In this document: piece by piece, positions 11,886 to 23,165 of the stretch
How the letters are laid out: every line of letters begins with the position of its first letter
Position numbering within the stretch: position 1 is the first letter of the stretch
Source: Gossypium raimondii
Lineage: Eukaryota > Streptophyta > Magnoliopsida > Malvales > Malvaceae
Length of the DNA: 64,000 nucleotides
NCBI RefSeq assembly: GCF_025698545.1
Contig: NC_068569.1
Location: forward strand, 18,414,001-18,478,000
Reading direction: 5' to 3'
Program-made: the position numbers and the translations under genes
The notes under the pieces: generated by a model
The model's database searches: none
The model's input: the letters and a program-made list of their open reading frames with translations, nothing else
What the model was told of the DNA's origin: nothing

Positions 11886-13923
11886 TTAAACTCTACTTTC
11901 GAGAGTACTATTGGGAGGCAGAGACGAGGTCATCTCAGTTTCAGGAGTTGGTTTCTTTCGCTTGATGTCACCGTAGAAGTAGGAAAGGAAGCCCCATAGC
12001 GACAGAGCAAGAGACACACCCTTCTCCGCTTGAAACTTCTCATTGAAGAAAAATACTGCCAGAATCTCTGTAACTGGTAATAGAACCGCAATCACTACAG
12101 CCGATAGCAATGATGACGCACAAAACACTACTCCAATTGCTCCCAAGAAGAAACATTGCCATATTATTGCACTAAAAATCGCAACTATGTAGTATTTTGT
12201 TTCTCCTAGCTCGAATTCCCTTGCTTCCCTTCCAATCACCTGCAAACACAAACAACCTTTCAATGTATTACTTTCTCCTGGCTTTGAGCAATGTACTAGC
12301 AATGGTGATCAGTTGGTTTGTAGAAGCTGAAACAGTATCTCACTAGTGTTGGTTTTCAATAGGCCAAAGCTGCCTTGGCTCTTTTTATTAAAGACACAGG
12401 TGATAACTGATAAGATTAGAAAGTTTTACTTCTAGTTTATGTGGACGATATAGTGATTATTGGAAGTACGGGCTATTGGTGATTGTGTATTCCTAAACCA
12501 GAGTCAATATGTTCTTAATCTCCTAAAGTCAGATGGCATGAGTGAGTGCAAGTCTCTGCCAAGTCCCATGATCAGTTCAGCTAAGATGAGAGCTACAGAA
12601 GGAGATCTTTTGGCAGATCCTCATCATTATAGAAGTCTTTGTTGGGGAGCTACAGTAGTGTGTGACTAGGCCACACATCAATACTGTCAATAAGGCAGGC
12701 TAATACATGGCTCAACCTAGAGACAGCCATTGCAGGCTGGTCAAACAGCTCATTATCACAGCCTTTGCTGATGCTGATTGGGGAAGCAACTTAGAGGACC
12801 GAAGGTCAACGTCTGGTTATGTAGTGTACTTTGGCTGCAATCTTGTTTCATAGCGTTCTAGAAGGAAACCTGTGGTTGCTTTGTCAACCTCAGAGGCTGA
12901 ATACAGTGAGTATTGCAAGTATAGTTTCAGAGATCACTCGGATATAGTATTTGTTCCAAGAGCTTGGAGTTAGCTTGTCAACCAGTGAGTTAGTGTGTAT
13001 ATAGATTTATACGCAAATCGAATCTATACATAAATAGTATATCAAACTATAATATTATACAAATAAATTTATATTTGGCTTTCTAAAAATAACATGCACA
13101 TCTTAAATATAAATTAGTAAAAATTTTAATATATTTAAAAGATATGATTAGACTTCTATCACTTGTCCTGTAAGAAGAGGATAACTAAGAAAGAGACAAA
13201 AAAACAAACCTTGAAATCATTGTTGACCAGCATCCCGACGGTGCAAAAGGCAGTAGCAACCAAACACATCACCAACTGAATCTCCATCACAAGGGCGTAG
13301 CTGATCTCTTGCTTTGCCTTCTTGTACGTTAGTTCCACCAATGGCAATATAAATCCGTATAAAGCCGCTGCAGCTAAGGTCATTACGAACCCCAAAATAT
13401 ATTCCTTGTTGGATTCATTCGCAGGCCGGTCGCTGCTCGAATGCAAAGCCAGAACGCCAGCCCCTATGGTCAACAAAAACACGGCGTTTATGGAGTAGGC
13501 AGTGAACTTTTGTTTCACCAACAGGAAAGCAAACCCCGCCGTGAAAGCCAACTGCGACGCGATGATCAAAGAAGAAGTCGAAACGGGGAGACGAGATAAG
13601 CCATAGGAGTAGAGGTAGTTATCGAGGCCACTGAGGATCCCGAGGACGATAGCGGCAACGAACAACGGTCGTTCCATACAGATAAGCTTGTTTTCCGAGG
13701 TGGGATTGGCCGTCCTGGAACGATGCACGTAAGCACAAGCGATGGGGAGCAAGATGATGGGGCAACCCGCGGTCTGGAGCCAGCTCGAGAACCAGATCCG
13801 GTTCCCACCATGGATGAAGTAGAGACGGGCGATAAGTGGAGCACCGCAGTTGCCTATAGAAAGGATGATGCAGTTTATTATTAAGAGAGCTTTTCTTATG
13901 GTGCCACCATCCTTCACGTTCAT
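11886..13923 (-). CDS. Purine permease family (PUP) transporter, copy 1
   Basis: PUP proteins are ten-helix drug/metabolite-superfamily carriers that move purine bases and, in some members, cytokinins or alkaloids across the plasma or vacuolar membrane. Two exons: up to 13210 (donor AAG|GT) and 12239-11886 (acceptor CAG|GT), joining NNDFK to [17 protein letters not shown] as usual in the family. Visible landmarks: [15 protein letters not shown] (helix 1), [92 protein letters not shown] and [11 protein letters not shown]. The ancestral ATG seen in copy 2 is ACA here; the next in-frame ATG is at 13923, giving 355 aa if used. The upstream flank no longer resembles copy 2. The intron carries a copia fragment. 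It may be functional with a short N-terminus, use an unseen upstream exon, or be an early pseudogene. Confidence 0.8.
12355..13005 (+). mobile_element. Truncated Ty1/copia RT-RNase H fragment inside the PUP copy 1 intron
   Basis: In several plus-strand frames: [21 protein letters not shown] (the YVDD catalytic box of copia RT), [50 protein letters not shown] (RNase H) and [10 protein letters not shown]. About 130 bp is missing between the YVDD box and the FLNQ segment, and frames are broken repeatedly. No LTRs seen, so it is an old truncated insertion. It lies antisense to the host gene and leaves both splice sites intact. Confidence 0.85.
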
Positions 13924-15130
13924 GATTAAATTCTCTGTTTTGTATTTGGATATTTTTGCATCTCCTTCCTCTGTTTTCAAGGTGTTTGTAGAATGGAAGA
14001 AAGCCGAAGTAAGGATAAGACAACCATATAGGTGCTATTATCCAACTCGTTATATTAAATTCCATAATTTACGTGCATTTCGAAGCAACTATAAGTATTG
14101 TAATCTATGATATAGATTGTTATTATAAGGTTGAAACATGGGATCGATACCTCATTTGATTTTTTTTAAAAACTATTTTCGTGCAAAAAGGGGTTTTAAG
14201 ACTTGTAGTTCAAAGAAAAAATTCATTCTGAATCAATTCGATTCATCCAGTGTTTATCAAAGAGGGTCAGAGAATTTTATTGTTGATGCAACGTCTAACA
14301 AACATTCCATAACTGTTGGTCTTCATCAGCTCTCAATAACAGCCATGAAATATTGCGGTCGGGATACTAATAGCTGCATTTGCATTATCCACTCAACTCA
14401 GCAAATTCATTTCGTTTCAATGTTGAAATTTTTTAACACTACTTAGGCACTGAATATACAGTTGAACACTAACTATTTTATGCTGCAATTGTTCAAAACA
14501 TTATATTACATGGTAGCATTAAAGAGGTTCTTTTTGTGTACATTGAAGTCATCTTTTAACTAATTTTGTCTTGTCTTAGTATTGTATCTAAGTACCATCT
14601 ATAAATACCTTCACTTGCCACTAAGATGAGTGTCCATTATTGCAATTTAAAAATTTTAAAAATTTAACAAAATTCAAATGAGATAAAAACAGAGGTGTTA
14701 TGGGACAAAGTTAGGTCCGGTTTAAAAAATTATAAGAAAATAAAAAAACTTTTATAAACAAAAAAAATCAAAATACACATAAAACTTAAAAAATAATTCA
14801 AAAAACAAAAAGAACATATTAAAAATTGATAGGTGATGATGAAGAAGTTTAAGGATCTGATCCACAAAGTTGAATTTTCTTTTTATTACAAAATATCACT
14901 GATTTAACTTGACCAACAAATGACCTAAGCTAAATACTAGAATATAAATATCAACCTCCGCTTCATGCGGATGACCCTTGGTCCCATTAAAATATTTCTT
15001 ACGTTGACCGATTATTTAACTGTGAGTCTTCAGCACCGGTCAAATACCACTGTCTTTTTTAATATTATATATATTGATTAAAAAATAAATTTGAAAATAT
15101 TTCTTATAAAATTCAAAATAATACATAAAA
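13924..15130. other. Intergenic, no recognised gene
   Basis: Starts with the former 5' end of PUP copy 1 (similar to copy 2 only to about 13974), then unrelated AT-rich sequence. A 102-codon plus-strand open frame at 14138-14446 has no motif I recognise and AT-rich, non-coding-like composition. Around 15000-15110 TTGACCG and GGTCAAATACCACTGTC followed by TTTAATATTATATAT recall half of the inverted-repeat element at 19.7-20.3 kb. Confidence 0.4.
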
Positions 15131-15320
15131 GATGGTAAATGTTTTAAAAATGAAAAAAGTAAATAAATTTAACTTTTTTCTTTGTATGGGGTTGGCGTTG
15201 ACTCTTGTTGTCTCCTCCGGCCAGCAGTCGTGGATCCACCAGCTCGCCCCGAATTACGTGGTGGGTGACATTTTTGGGAAGAACTGCACCTCATCCAATC
15301 CCTCAATAGGTAAATAGTTC
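15131..15320 (+). other. Exon-like GC-rich island, unidentified
   Basis: An open frame (first ATG 15132) encodes about 60 aa: a lysine-rich start, a hydrophobic segment (FFLCMGLALTLVVSS) and then SWIHQLAPNYVVGDIFGKNC. The last ~135 bp are clearly richer in G and C than the surroundings and end in a plausible donor (ATAG|GTAAAT). No partner exon was found within several kb and the family is not recognised. It could be a captured gene fragment, a short secreted peptide or chance. Confidence 0.35.
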
Positions 15321-15889
15321 TGGGATTAGAATCCTAATTTGTTTTTGAGGGTTTAGTTAGGCCAGCTTTGGAAGAGGGGAAGAGTAACAATAAATCTAAT
15401 AAAAAGTTTCGATTTCACCACTTTTCTGGGTTTCTTTTTTCTTTTCGAGAGGGAAAAGTACAAGTGAAATGAAAATATTTATTAAATGTTTTGAAAATTT
15501 GTTTTATATTTTTTCTGGTTATTTTAATTGGGATAAAATTGAGATTTTTAGAATCATCAACAAACTAAAAATATTGAAACTCCCACAACATCTCATGTTG
15601 CAAAGTTTAACGGTAAGTAACAGTTTATAATTTTTTTAATGGGTGGGTGACCTACCCAGTAGATTCACGAAGCATATTTTATTTAGTTGTCTTTATGCAT
15701 AACTAAAGATAAAAATAAAAAAATGTTATATCATGATTTATCATTAAATTATATTCGTCTTCTTCTTATTTGGTCTTATTTCGATAACTAAATTATCTTT
15801 TTCTTATAGTCGTTTTTTAAAATTTTAGATTTTCTTTTCTTTTCTTTTTTTAATAATTAAAGATTAATATGAGATCCATACTTCAATTT
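15321..15889. other. AT-rich intergenic, nothing recognised
   Basis: Low-complexity AT-rich DNA. No open frame, RNA gene or repeat boundary supported. Confidence 0.4.
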
Positions 15890-16660
15890 AACCGAAGTGA
15901 ATCGCCAATATGCCTGTAAATTCCAAAATGGAGAATTTAGAATGTAATGAATAGTCATGACAAGGACACCATGGCAAAGGCCATTTTCTTATCCAACTAT
16001 GCTATCCTATAAACAACTAATGGCCAACCAAAGTTGCCATAAACAACTAATTGTGGGGATTACGATGACAACAAAATTCTTCTTACTTCTTTCCCCTCTC
16101 TAATATTTTCTTAATTTTACATCTTAAGTGCCAATCACTTTTTATTTTGCTACTTAAAATGTGCTTCTATTATATTTTTAAATTATTTTATGATAGACGT
16201 TAAAATTTTTTTATAATCAATCATAAAGTCATGTGACATCTTTATATAAAAAATAAATATCTTTTATTAAATGTATATAAACATTAAAATATATAAAATG
16301 GAAATTAATATAATCTGAAAAAAGATATAAATTATAAATAATTTATAAAAAATATAAAATTTACAAAAAAAATACGATAAATAAAAATAAATTAGTTGAA
16401 ATTAATGATATTATTATAAAAATTATAATTTTTAATTTTTATATAATTATAAAATTCTAAAATTGTATTTCAGTTTCAAGGGTTTTTTTAAATTACTTGA
16501 AATTTAAATACATCTTTCATTTTATAACATTTATCAACTTTTATATATTATTTTGAATTTTAAATATGTATACTTTTATATTTTAGAATTTTATAAAAAA
16601 TATTTTTAAACTTTTATTTTAATTTTTATATATTATATATGACATATAATGCACTAAAAT
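15890..16660 (-). repeat. Orphan copy of the PUP upstream region
   Basis: Parallels the sequence upstream of PUP copy 2 (19165-19930): AGAATTTAG.ATGTAATGAATAGT, ATGGCAAAGGCCATTTTCTTATCC, CCTATAAACAACTAATGGCCAACC and GGGGATTACGATGA, then the left half of the inverted-repeat element (GTGACATCTTTATATAAAAAA, TTACTTGAAATTTAAATAC). No PUP coding sequence adjoins it. I read it as the leftover promoter side of a lost or rearranged duplicate. Confidence 0.65.
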
Positions 16661-17219
16661 ATATTATGTGTAAATATTTTATATATAAAATATTAGTTAA
16701 TAAAATATATATTTTAATTTAAATATAATAAAACCGCACATTTCTAAATAAGTATTACTTTTACACCATTATCTATAATATATACAAAAGCATGAGTTTA
16801 GAAAAACTTTTGAATTGAGGAGAATATCAGTTATTTTCTATAATATTAATAAATTAACTTTAAAAATAATTATATCTTAATTTAGAATTATTAGTTAAAA
16901 GGTTGTGCTAATTTTAAAATAGAGTTATTACTTGAATAGGGCACTAAGCATAACACAATAAAAATTTTGTGATAATTATAATTATAATTTAATTTAATCT
17001 ACAATTATTAGTTACAAAATTTTGACAGTAAAAAAATTGTGCTAATTTTATTATTGTAAATAGAATTATTACCAATTAAAGTTTATATTTAGCTTTATAA
17101 TAACATTCAGCATATTCAATCAAAATATGGTGATTTCTTTCTTTAAAGAGTTTGATGTTGTTTTGAATGGGCTTGGTAACTTAAATGCAAGGCGCCATGT
17201 AAACCATCTTTACTTGGTG
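16661..17219. other. AT-rich intergenic, nothing recognised
   Basis: No gene or clear repeat seen between the orphan PUP upstream copy and the shared 3' flank of PUP copy 2. Confidence 0.4.
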
Positions 17220-17562
17220 GATGATATCCCATTGGTTGAAAGTGGGAGCACAAGGTTTTGGTTTTAACTAGGTTGCTCATATTCATGCTTCATCCTGTTT
17301 TTCTTTATGCGATATAAATTCACACAATTTGCTTTGATTTTCGTACTATATAAACTATAATCTTGAGTTGGACTATTTTATGCAAGCAAATAGTTCCTAC
17401 AACTCAATCCTAAAGCAGATGACCTATGAGTAGCATCGTAGTTTCTGTTTGTACATTTTTTTTTTTATGAAACTAGCTATGAACTGAATCCCCATAAAAG
17501 AACTAATAGCCAACCAAACTTAGCACTTGGAATTTGTTAGGGATGACTATGATCACCAACCC
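17220..17562 (-). repeat. Shared downstream flank of PUP copies 2 and 3
   Basis: CCCATTGGTTGAAA.TGGGAGCACAAGGTT through GACTATTTTATGCAAGCAAATAG to CCAACCAAA recurs beside copy 3, where it is split by a solo LTR (25934-26089 plus 29201-30180). This shows that the duplication unit extends well past the coding region. Confidence 0.85.
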
Positions 17563-19111
17563 TTAAACACTGCTTTTGAGAGTATTGGGAAGCAGAGAAG
17601 AGGCCATCTCGGTTTCAGGATCTGGTTTCTTCTTTTTACTTTGCTTGATTTCACCATAAAAGTAGGAAATGAAGCCCCACAGCGAGAGAGCAAGTGACAC
17701 ACCCTTCTCGGCTTGAAACTTCTCATTGAAGAAAAATACTGCCAGAATCTCTGTAACTGGTAATAGAACCGCAATCACTACAGCCGATAGCAATGATGAC
17801 GCACAAAACACTACTCCAATTGCTCCCAAGAAGAAACATTGATTTATTATTGCACTAAAAATCACAACCACATGGTATTTTGTTTCTCCTAGCTCGAATT
17901 CCCTTGCTTCCCTTCCGATCACCTGCAAATAAAAATAACCTTTCAAGTTTTTACGTACTTGTTCATTGTAGTTATAGAATGAAATCATTATATTAAATAA
18001 AACCTCTTTAATCAAGATTAATAAACTCGGCTTCAGTTTCCTTCTAAAAAAAGGGTTTATCATCATAGCTAGTTGTCGATACTTTATTATTTCATACCCT
18101 ATAGCTCAATTATGTGGATTTCATCAATTAACAAATTTAATTAATTATTAAACTTTTAAATTATATTTATTTTTAAACGTTGTGATTTTCTTTTTCTATT
18201 AAATTTTGAAAAAAGAATCAAACTATAATGTTATAATCAAAATATAAAATAGTTAAAAAATTAAAAAAAAAAAAACTATTTCATCAGACTTCACTCATTT
18301 GTCCTGTAAGAAGAGGAATAGCTAAGAAAGAGACGAAAAAACAAACCTTGAAATCATTGTTGACCAGCATCCCAACGGTGCAAAAGCCAGTAGCAACCAA
18401 ACACATCACCAACTGAATCTCCATCACAAGGGCGTAGCTAATCTCTTGCTTTGCCTTCTTGTACGTTAGTTCCACCAATGGCAATATAAATCCGTACAAA
18501 GCCGCTGCAGCTAAGGTCATTACGAACCCCAAAATATATTCCTTGTTGGATTCATTCGCAGGCCGGTCGCTGCTCGAATGCAAAGCCAGAACGCCAGCCC
18601 CTATGGTCAACAAAAACACGGCGTTTACGGAGTAGGCAGTGAACTTTTGTTTCACCAACAGGAAAGCAAACCCCGCCGTGAAAGCCAACTGCGACGCGAT
18701 GATCAAAGAAGAAGTCGAAACGGGGAGACGAGATAAGCCATAGGAGTAGAGGTAGTTATCGAGGCCACTGAGGATCCCGAGGACGATAGCGGCAACGAAC
18801 AACGGTCGTTCCATACAGATAAGCTTGTTTTCCGAGGTGGGATTGGCCGTCCTGGAACGATGCACGGTTGCACAAGCGATGGGGAGCAAGATGATGGGGC
18901 AACCCGCGGTCTGGAGCCAGCTCGAGAACCAGATTCGGTTGCCACCATGGATGAAGTAGAGGCGCATGATAAGTGGACTACCGCAGTTGCCTATTGAAAG
19001 CATGATGCAGTTTATTACTAGGAGAGCTTTTCTCATGGTGGTGCCATCATGTTTAGGTTCCTTCACCTCCATCTGTTCTGTATTTGGATTTTTTGCATCT
19101 CCTTCCTCCAT
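17563..19111 (-). CDS. Purine permease family (PUP) transporter, copy 2
   Basis: Best-preserved member of the cluster. Exon 1 19111-18347 (255 codons, start ATGGAGGAAGGAGATGC), donor AAG|GTTTGT; exon 2 17922-17563 after acceptor TTTGCAG; together 374 aa, normal for the family. Landmarks in order: [173 protein letters not shown]. About ten hydrophobic segments. Predicted role is membrane transport of purine-type solutes; the substrate cannot be inferred. One change to note is N for W in SAIINQCFF, in a helix where copy 1 and relatives have W. Exon 1 is almost identical to copy 1 although the introns differ completely. Confidence 0.9.
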
Positions 19112-19694
19112 TTCCAAGCTATTTGTAACAGAATTTATCAAAGAAACAGAGGTCAATTACATGTACGGAAAAAGCTAGAGTTAGCAGAATTTAGCATGTA
19201 ATGAATAGTTATTACATGGAGACTATGGCAAAGGCCATTTTCTTATCCATGTATCCATGAAATGAATTCCTATAAACAACTAATAGCCAATCAAATTGCC
19301 ATGAACAACTGTTGGGGATTAGGGATTACGATGAAAACGCAATTCTACTGTGCCTCTTTTTTTGTCTACCAATTCGTGATTTCGCTTTTGGAGAATATTT
19401 ATTTTTTCATTTTGGTATTGATTTTTTTTAAATTTTATATCTAAATTCTAATCACTCTTTAATTTGGTACCTAAAGTAATCTTATGACCAATCACAAAGT
19501 GACATGTGACGTCTTTATGTAAAAAACAAATTTTTTATTAAATGTATACAATTATTAGAATATATAAAAATTAGAAATATATAATCTAAAAACATATAAT
19601 TTATAAATAATTTATAAAAAATAAAATTACAAAAAAATACTATAATTGAAAAAAAAGTTGAAATTAATGATACTATTACAAAAATGTAAAAGAA

Positions 19695-20305
19695 ATTATA
19701 AATTTTAATTTTTTATATAATTACAAAATTGTATTTCAATTTCAAGGTTTTTTTTGCAATTACTTGAAATTTAAATACCTTTTTCATTTTATAACATTTT
19801 TCAATTTTTTATATATTATTTTGACTTTTAAATATTTATAAGTTTATATTTTAGAATTTTATAAAAATATTTTAAAACTTTTATTTTAATTTTTTATATA
19901 TCATATATGATTTTTTTACATTTTTATCAATATAATACATAATATTAAAAAAATAAAAAAGGACATGTAGTATTCTAATAGTGCCACATAGCCGGTCAAC
20001 ACTAGTCAACTCCAATCAACAATCGATTAAAGTCAATTGATTTTTGGTTGACCAAATGTTGACCGGTGTTGACTAGCATGGATCGGGCTTTGACCAGTAT
20101 GTGGCACTATTAGAATACAACATGTGTCCTTTTTTAATTTTTTTAATATTATATATTATATGGATTAAAATGTAAAAAATCATATAATATATATAATTAA
20201 AAAAGGTATTTAAATTTCAAGTAATTGTAAAAAAAACTTGAAATTTAAATATTTTTTAGAATTTTAGAATTATATATTTTAAAATTTTATAAAAAAATTA
20301 TTTAA
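19695..20305. mobile_element. Inverted-repeat (foldback/MITE-like) element
   Basis: AAAAAGGACATGTAGTATTC, AATAGTGCCACATA and CCGGTCAACACTAGTCAA on the left return as reverse complement on the right (GTTGACTAGCATGGATCGGGCTTTGACCAGTATGTGGCACTATTAGAATACAACATGTGTCC). The mirrored TTACTTGAAATTTAAATA boxes lie further out. Arms about 300 and 230 bp, loop near 20050. Non-coding. Confidence 0.7.
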
Positions 20306-20766
20306 AGGCTACTTTGGCTACCGAAATGGCCTAGAAAAATCGTTTAATTTCGTAAACTTTTACTTGTCTGATTTTCTTTTAAAAAAACTTATGAGTCAAA
20401 AACGTCCAATTATTAAGTCAAATAAATTTAGAGTCCAGTTTATTAAAAATCATGTCATTTGAAAAATTCGTATGATATTGTCAATTAGCTTTTTATTTTT
20501 GAAAAAAAAAATCCTATTTCATTGTTGCGCAATAAAAAAAGTGAAACATTTAGTTTTATACGAAAAATCGTGTTTTATGCCATATTAAGCCAGTTATTAG
20601 GGATATTCGATTTTTAACAAAATTCCATACATGCAAAATCTCAATAAAAAACAATCTCATGCCACAATCCAAAATTAATAAAATTACAGTCCCAATAAAA
20701 ACCATAATAAAAAAAGTAGAATTTAAATTTGCTTTATCAATTAAAAACCGAGATGACACCTCTAAA
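20306..20766. other. AT-rich spacer, possibly part of a retroelement interior
   Basis: No gene or repeat recognised. It directly adjoins the LTR-like element and could be leftover internal sequence, but no PBS or PPT was seen. Confidence 0.3.
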
Positions 20767-21190
20767 TGTTAGGTCCGACCTTAACCTCGAGGGTTATCTG
20801 TAAGGATAAAGCTATTAGGGTGAGCTTTAAAAAGCTCAGTTTGAATCTTCACAGAATAAATAATGTATCTACATGCAGACAGTCAAATTACAATAAAACG
20901 TATATCCAACAACATTCCTGAGATCATAGTAGAGCACGACATCATAAAAATACAATTTTATATGCGTGGACATGCTCATATGAAACAGTGCAAAAATTTC
21001 TACCCATTCATCCGCTACACACCATGAGTTCCCTAGAACTCATCATCCGAACACCAAAACAATAAGAGTCGTAGCTCAATGTGGATAAAACACCAGTAAG
21101 AATTTGTAGTTAAACTGCCAGTAATTTTGCAGACAAGCTACCAGTAAGTTACGGATAAACCGCCAGTACTTCGAACAATACTTCAGGGTT

Positions 21191-21757
21191 GCAGATTAAT
21201 TGCTAGTATAATATTGCGGATAAACAGCCAGTACTCCACGGAATTCCTCCGTCACCCATCAATCCTAATCCCTATGCAATGCGACATGTCATATGAATAA
21301 TGTAGCAAATCATGCTCATCAATATTAATTTCAATAACGGCGGCATACTTAACATGCATTGAGTAATACAGTATCGGTGGCATGCTTTACATGCAATCAA
21401 TATGTACGTTAATATTCAGTGGCATGCTTACATGCAATCAATATACGGTAATATTTATTGGCATGCTTACATGCAATCAATATACGATAACAGTCAATGA
21501 CATGCTTTACATGCAGATTATTTGCTAGTATAATATTGTAGATAAACAACCAGTACTTCACGGAATTCCTCCGTCACCCATCAATCCTAATCTCGATGCA
21601 ATGTGACATGTCATATCAATAATGTAGCAAATCATGCTCATCAATATCAATTTCAATAACGGTGGCATGCTTAACATGCATTCAGTATATAATACAGTAT
21701 CGGTGGCATGCTTTACATGCAATCAATATGTATGGTAATATTCAATGGCATGCTTAC
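21191..21757. repeat. ~320-bp tandem duplication with GCATGC sub-repeats
   Basis: The unit starting GCAGATTAATTGCTAGTATAAT (21191) recurs at 21512 as GCAGATTATTTGCTAGTATAAT. Both contain ACGGAATTCCTCCGTCACCC and several shorter repeats of GGCATGCTTACATGCAATCA. The second copy is cut by the solo LTR at 21758 and resumes at 24753. Confidence 0.8.
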
Positions 21758-22989
21758 TATAACAGCTCGTTTTTAGTGAAATCGGAACAGTGGTTTTGGG
21801 ATCCCAAATCCGAAGTCGTAAAAATCATTTTAATATTATTTTAATATATACAACATGATAATATGATAGTATAAAAATTTCGTTAAGAAATTTTACCATT
21901 TGTATACTCAATTTGTGAAAAAAAAACTAAATCGCGTAAAGTGCGAAAGTTGTGTTCTAATAGCTAAAGGTGTTAAATAGCTATAGAACTTTAAAGTGGA
22001 GGTCCTTATGTGGTAATTAGACCATTAGATGAGTTAGTGGATGTGCATGGCTTGGTATTTGAGTAATTTTTAAAGTTAGGTAAGGGTAAAATGGTAATTA
22101 AGTAATTAAATGTTAAATTAAATAAAACAAAACAAATGGCCATCCTTCTCTTTCATTTATCCATTGAAATTTTTAGCAAAAAGCTTTGGAAAGCTTGAAT
22201 TTTTCAGCCACAAAACCACTTGCATATAAGTGCTATCTCATCCCATTTTTGTTGATTTTTATGTTTTTGGGATCGTTGTAGCTTAACCTAACTAACTAGG
22301 GGACTAATTTTCAAAACTATTAAATAGTTTGAGATTTTCCATTAATGAAAATGCTAGGGTTTGAAGTTTAATGGAAGAAAATGAATCCTTTTTGTTAATT
22401 AAACAACTATTGTTAAGTGAGTTTTGATAAAATTGTCAATTAAGGATTAAATTGAGAAATATGTAAATTGAGTGTAAATATGTGAATTTGTGAAATGTAT
22501 GGGCTGATATAGGTACTTATGAAATTCGGCTAGGCTCGGTTTGTAGTGAAATTTCATGAATTTCATTTTGCGAGCCTAGGGACTAACTTGTAAAAAAGGT
22601 CAAAAGTATAGGGGCTAAACGGTAATTTTTCCATAACATGAAATTTGGATTAAATTGATTAGAATATTGATTAAATGAGTTAAATTTGATTATATAGATC
22701 AAGAAAGGTAACATTCGAAACTATATCGGGGAAAGGATAAAGTCGTGGAATAAACGATCGTATTTCTCCGTTCGAGTTTGAGGTAAGTTCTTATAGATAA
22801 ATTACGTATTTATATGTTTTGATTGAAATATATGTATGTGAATAGTTTAATTATTATGTATAATTATTGAGCCCATAACCGACGATATACGAATAATATC
22901 GGGCCCCATTTGAACCTTAGAAATTCGTAGGATACAAATGACATGTCATTAGAGTTACCGTTTTGGGTGAGGTCTTGCATGTGTTGCTG

Positions 22990-23165
22990 ACTCACCACAA
23001 CTCGTATGAGCTTATCGGTTTGCAGCTCGTATGAGCTTACTGATATTCAACTCGGAGGAGCTTACCGTTTATACTCGTATGAGCTTACCAATTTGCAGCT
23101 CATATGAGCTTACTGATATTCAGCTCGGAGGAGCTTACCGTTTATCGCTAGTATGAGCCTACATG
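22990..23165. repeat. LTR sub-repeat array, AGCTCGTATGAGCTTAC type
   Basis: Alternating units of the form CAGCTCGTATGAGCTTACTGATATT and CAGCTCGGAGGAGCTTACCGTTTAT, each a short palindrome around AGCTC...GAGCT. Confidence 0.75.

Noticed and set aside
13566..13844. Open frames overlapping PUP exon 1 in other frames (also at 18703-18948 and 31243-31521)
   Set aside because: Shadow frames: they recur in each PUP copy only because the exon is conserved.
14138..14446. 102-codon open frame between PUP copies
   Set aside because: No family recognised, AT-rich composition, no splice or promoter support; kept only as a note in the intergenic entry.
22990..23165. Regularly spaced repeats that might suggest a CRISPR array
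   Set aside because: Repeats are imperfect, spacers are repetitive too, there are no cas genes, and the DNA is a plant LTR.
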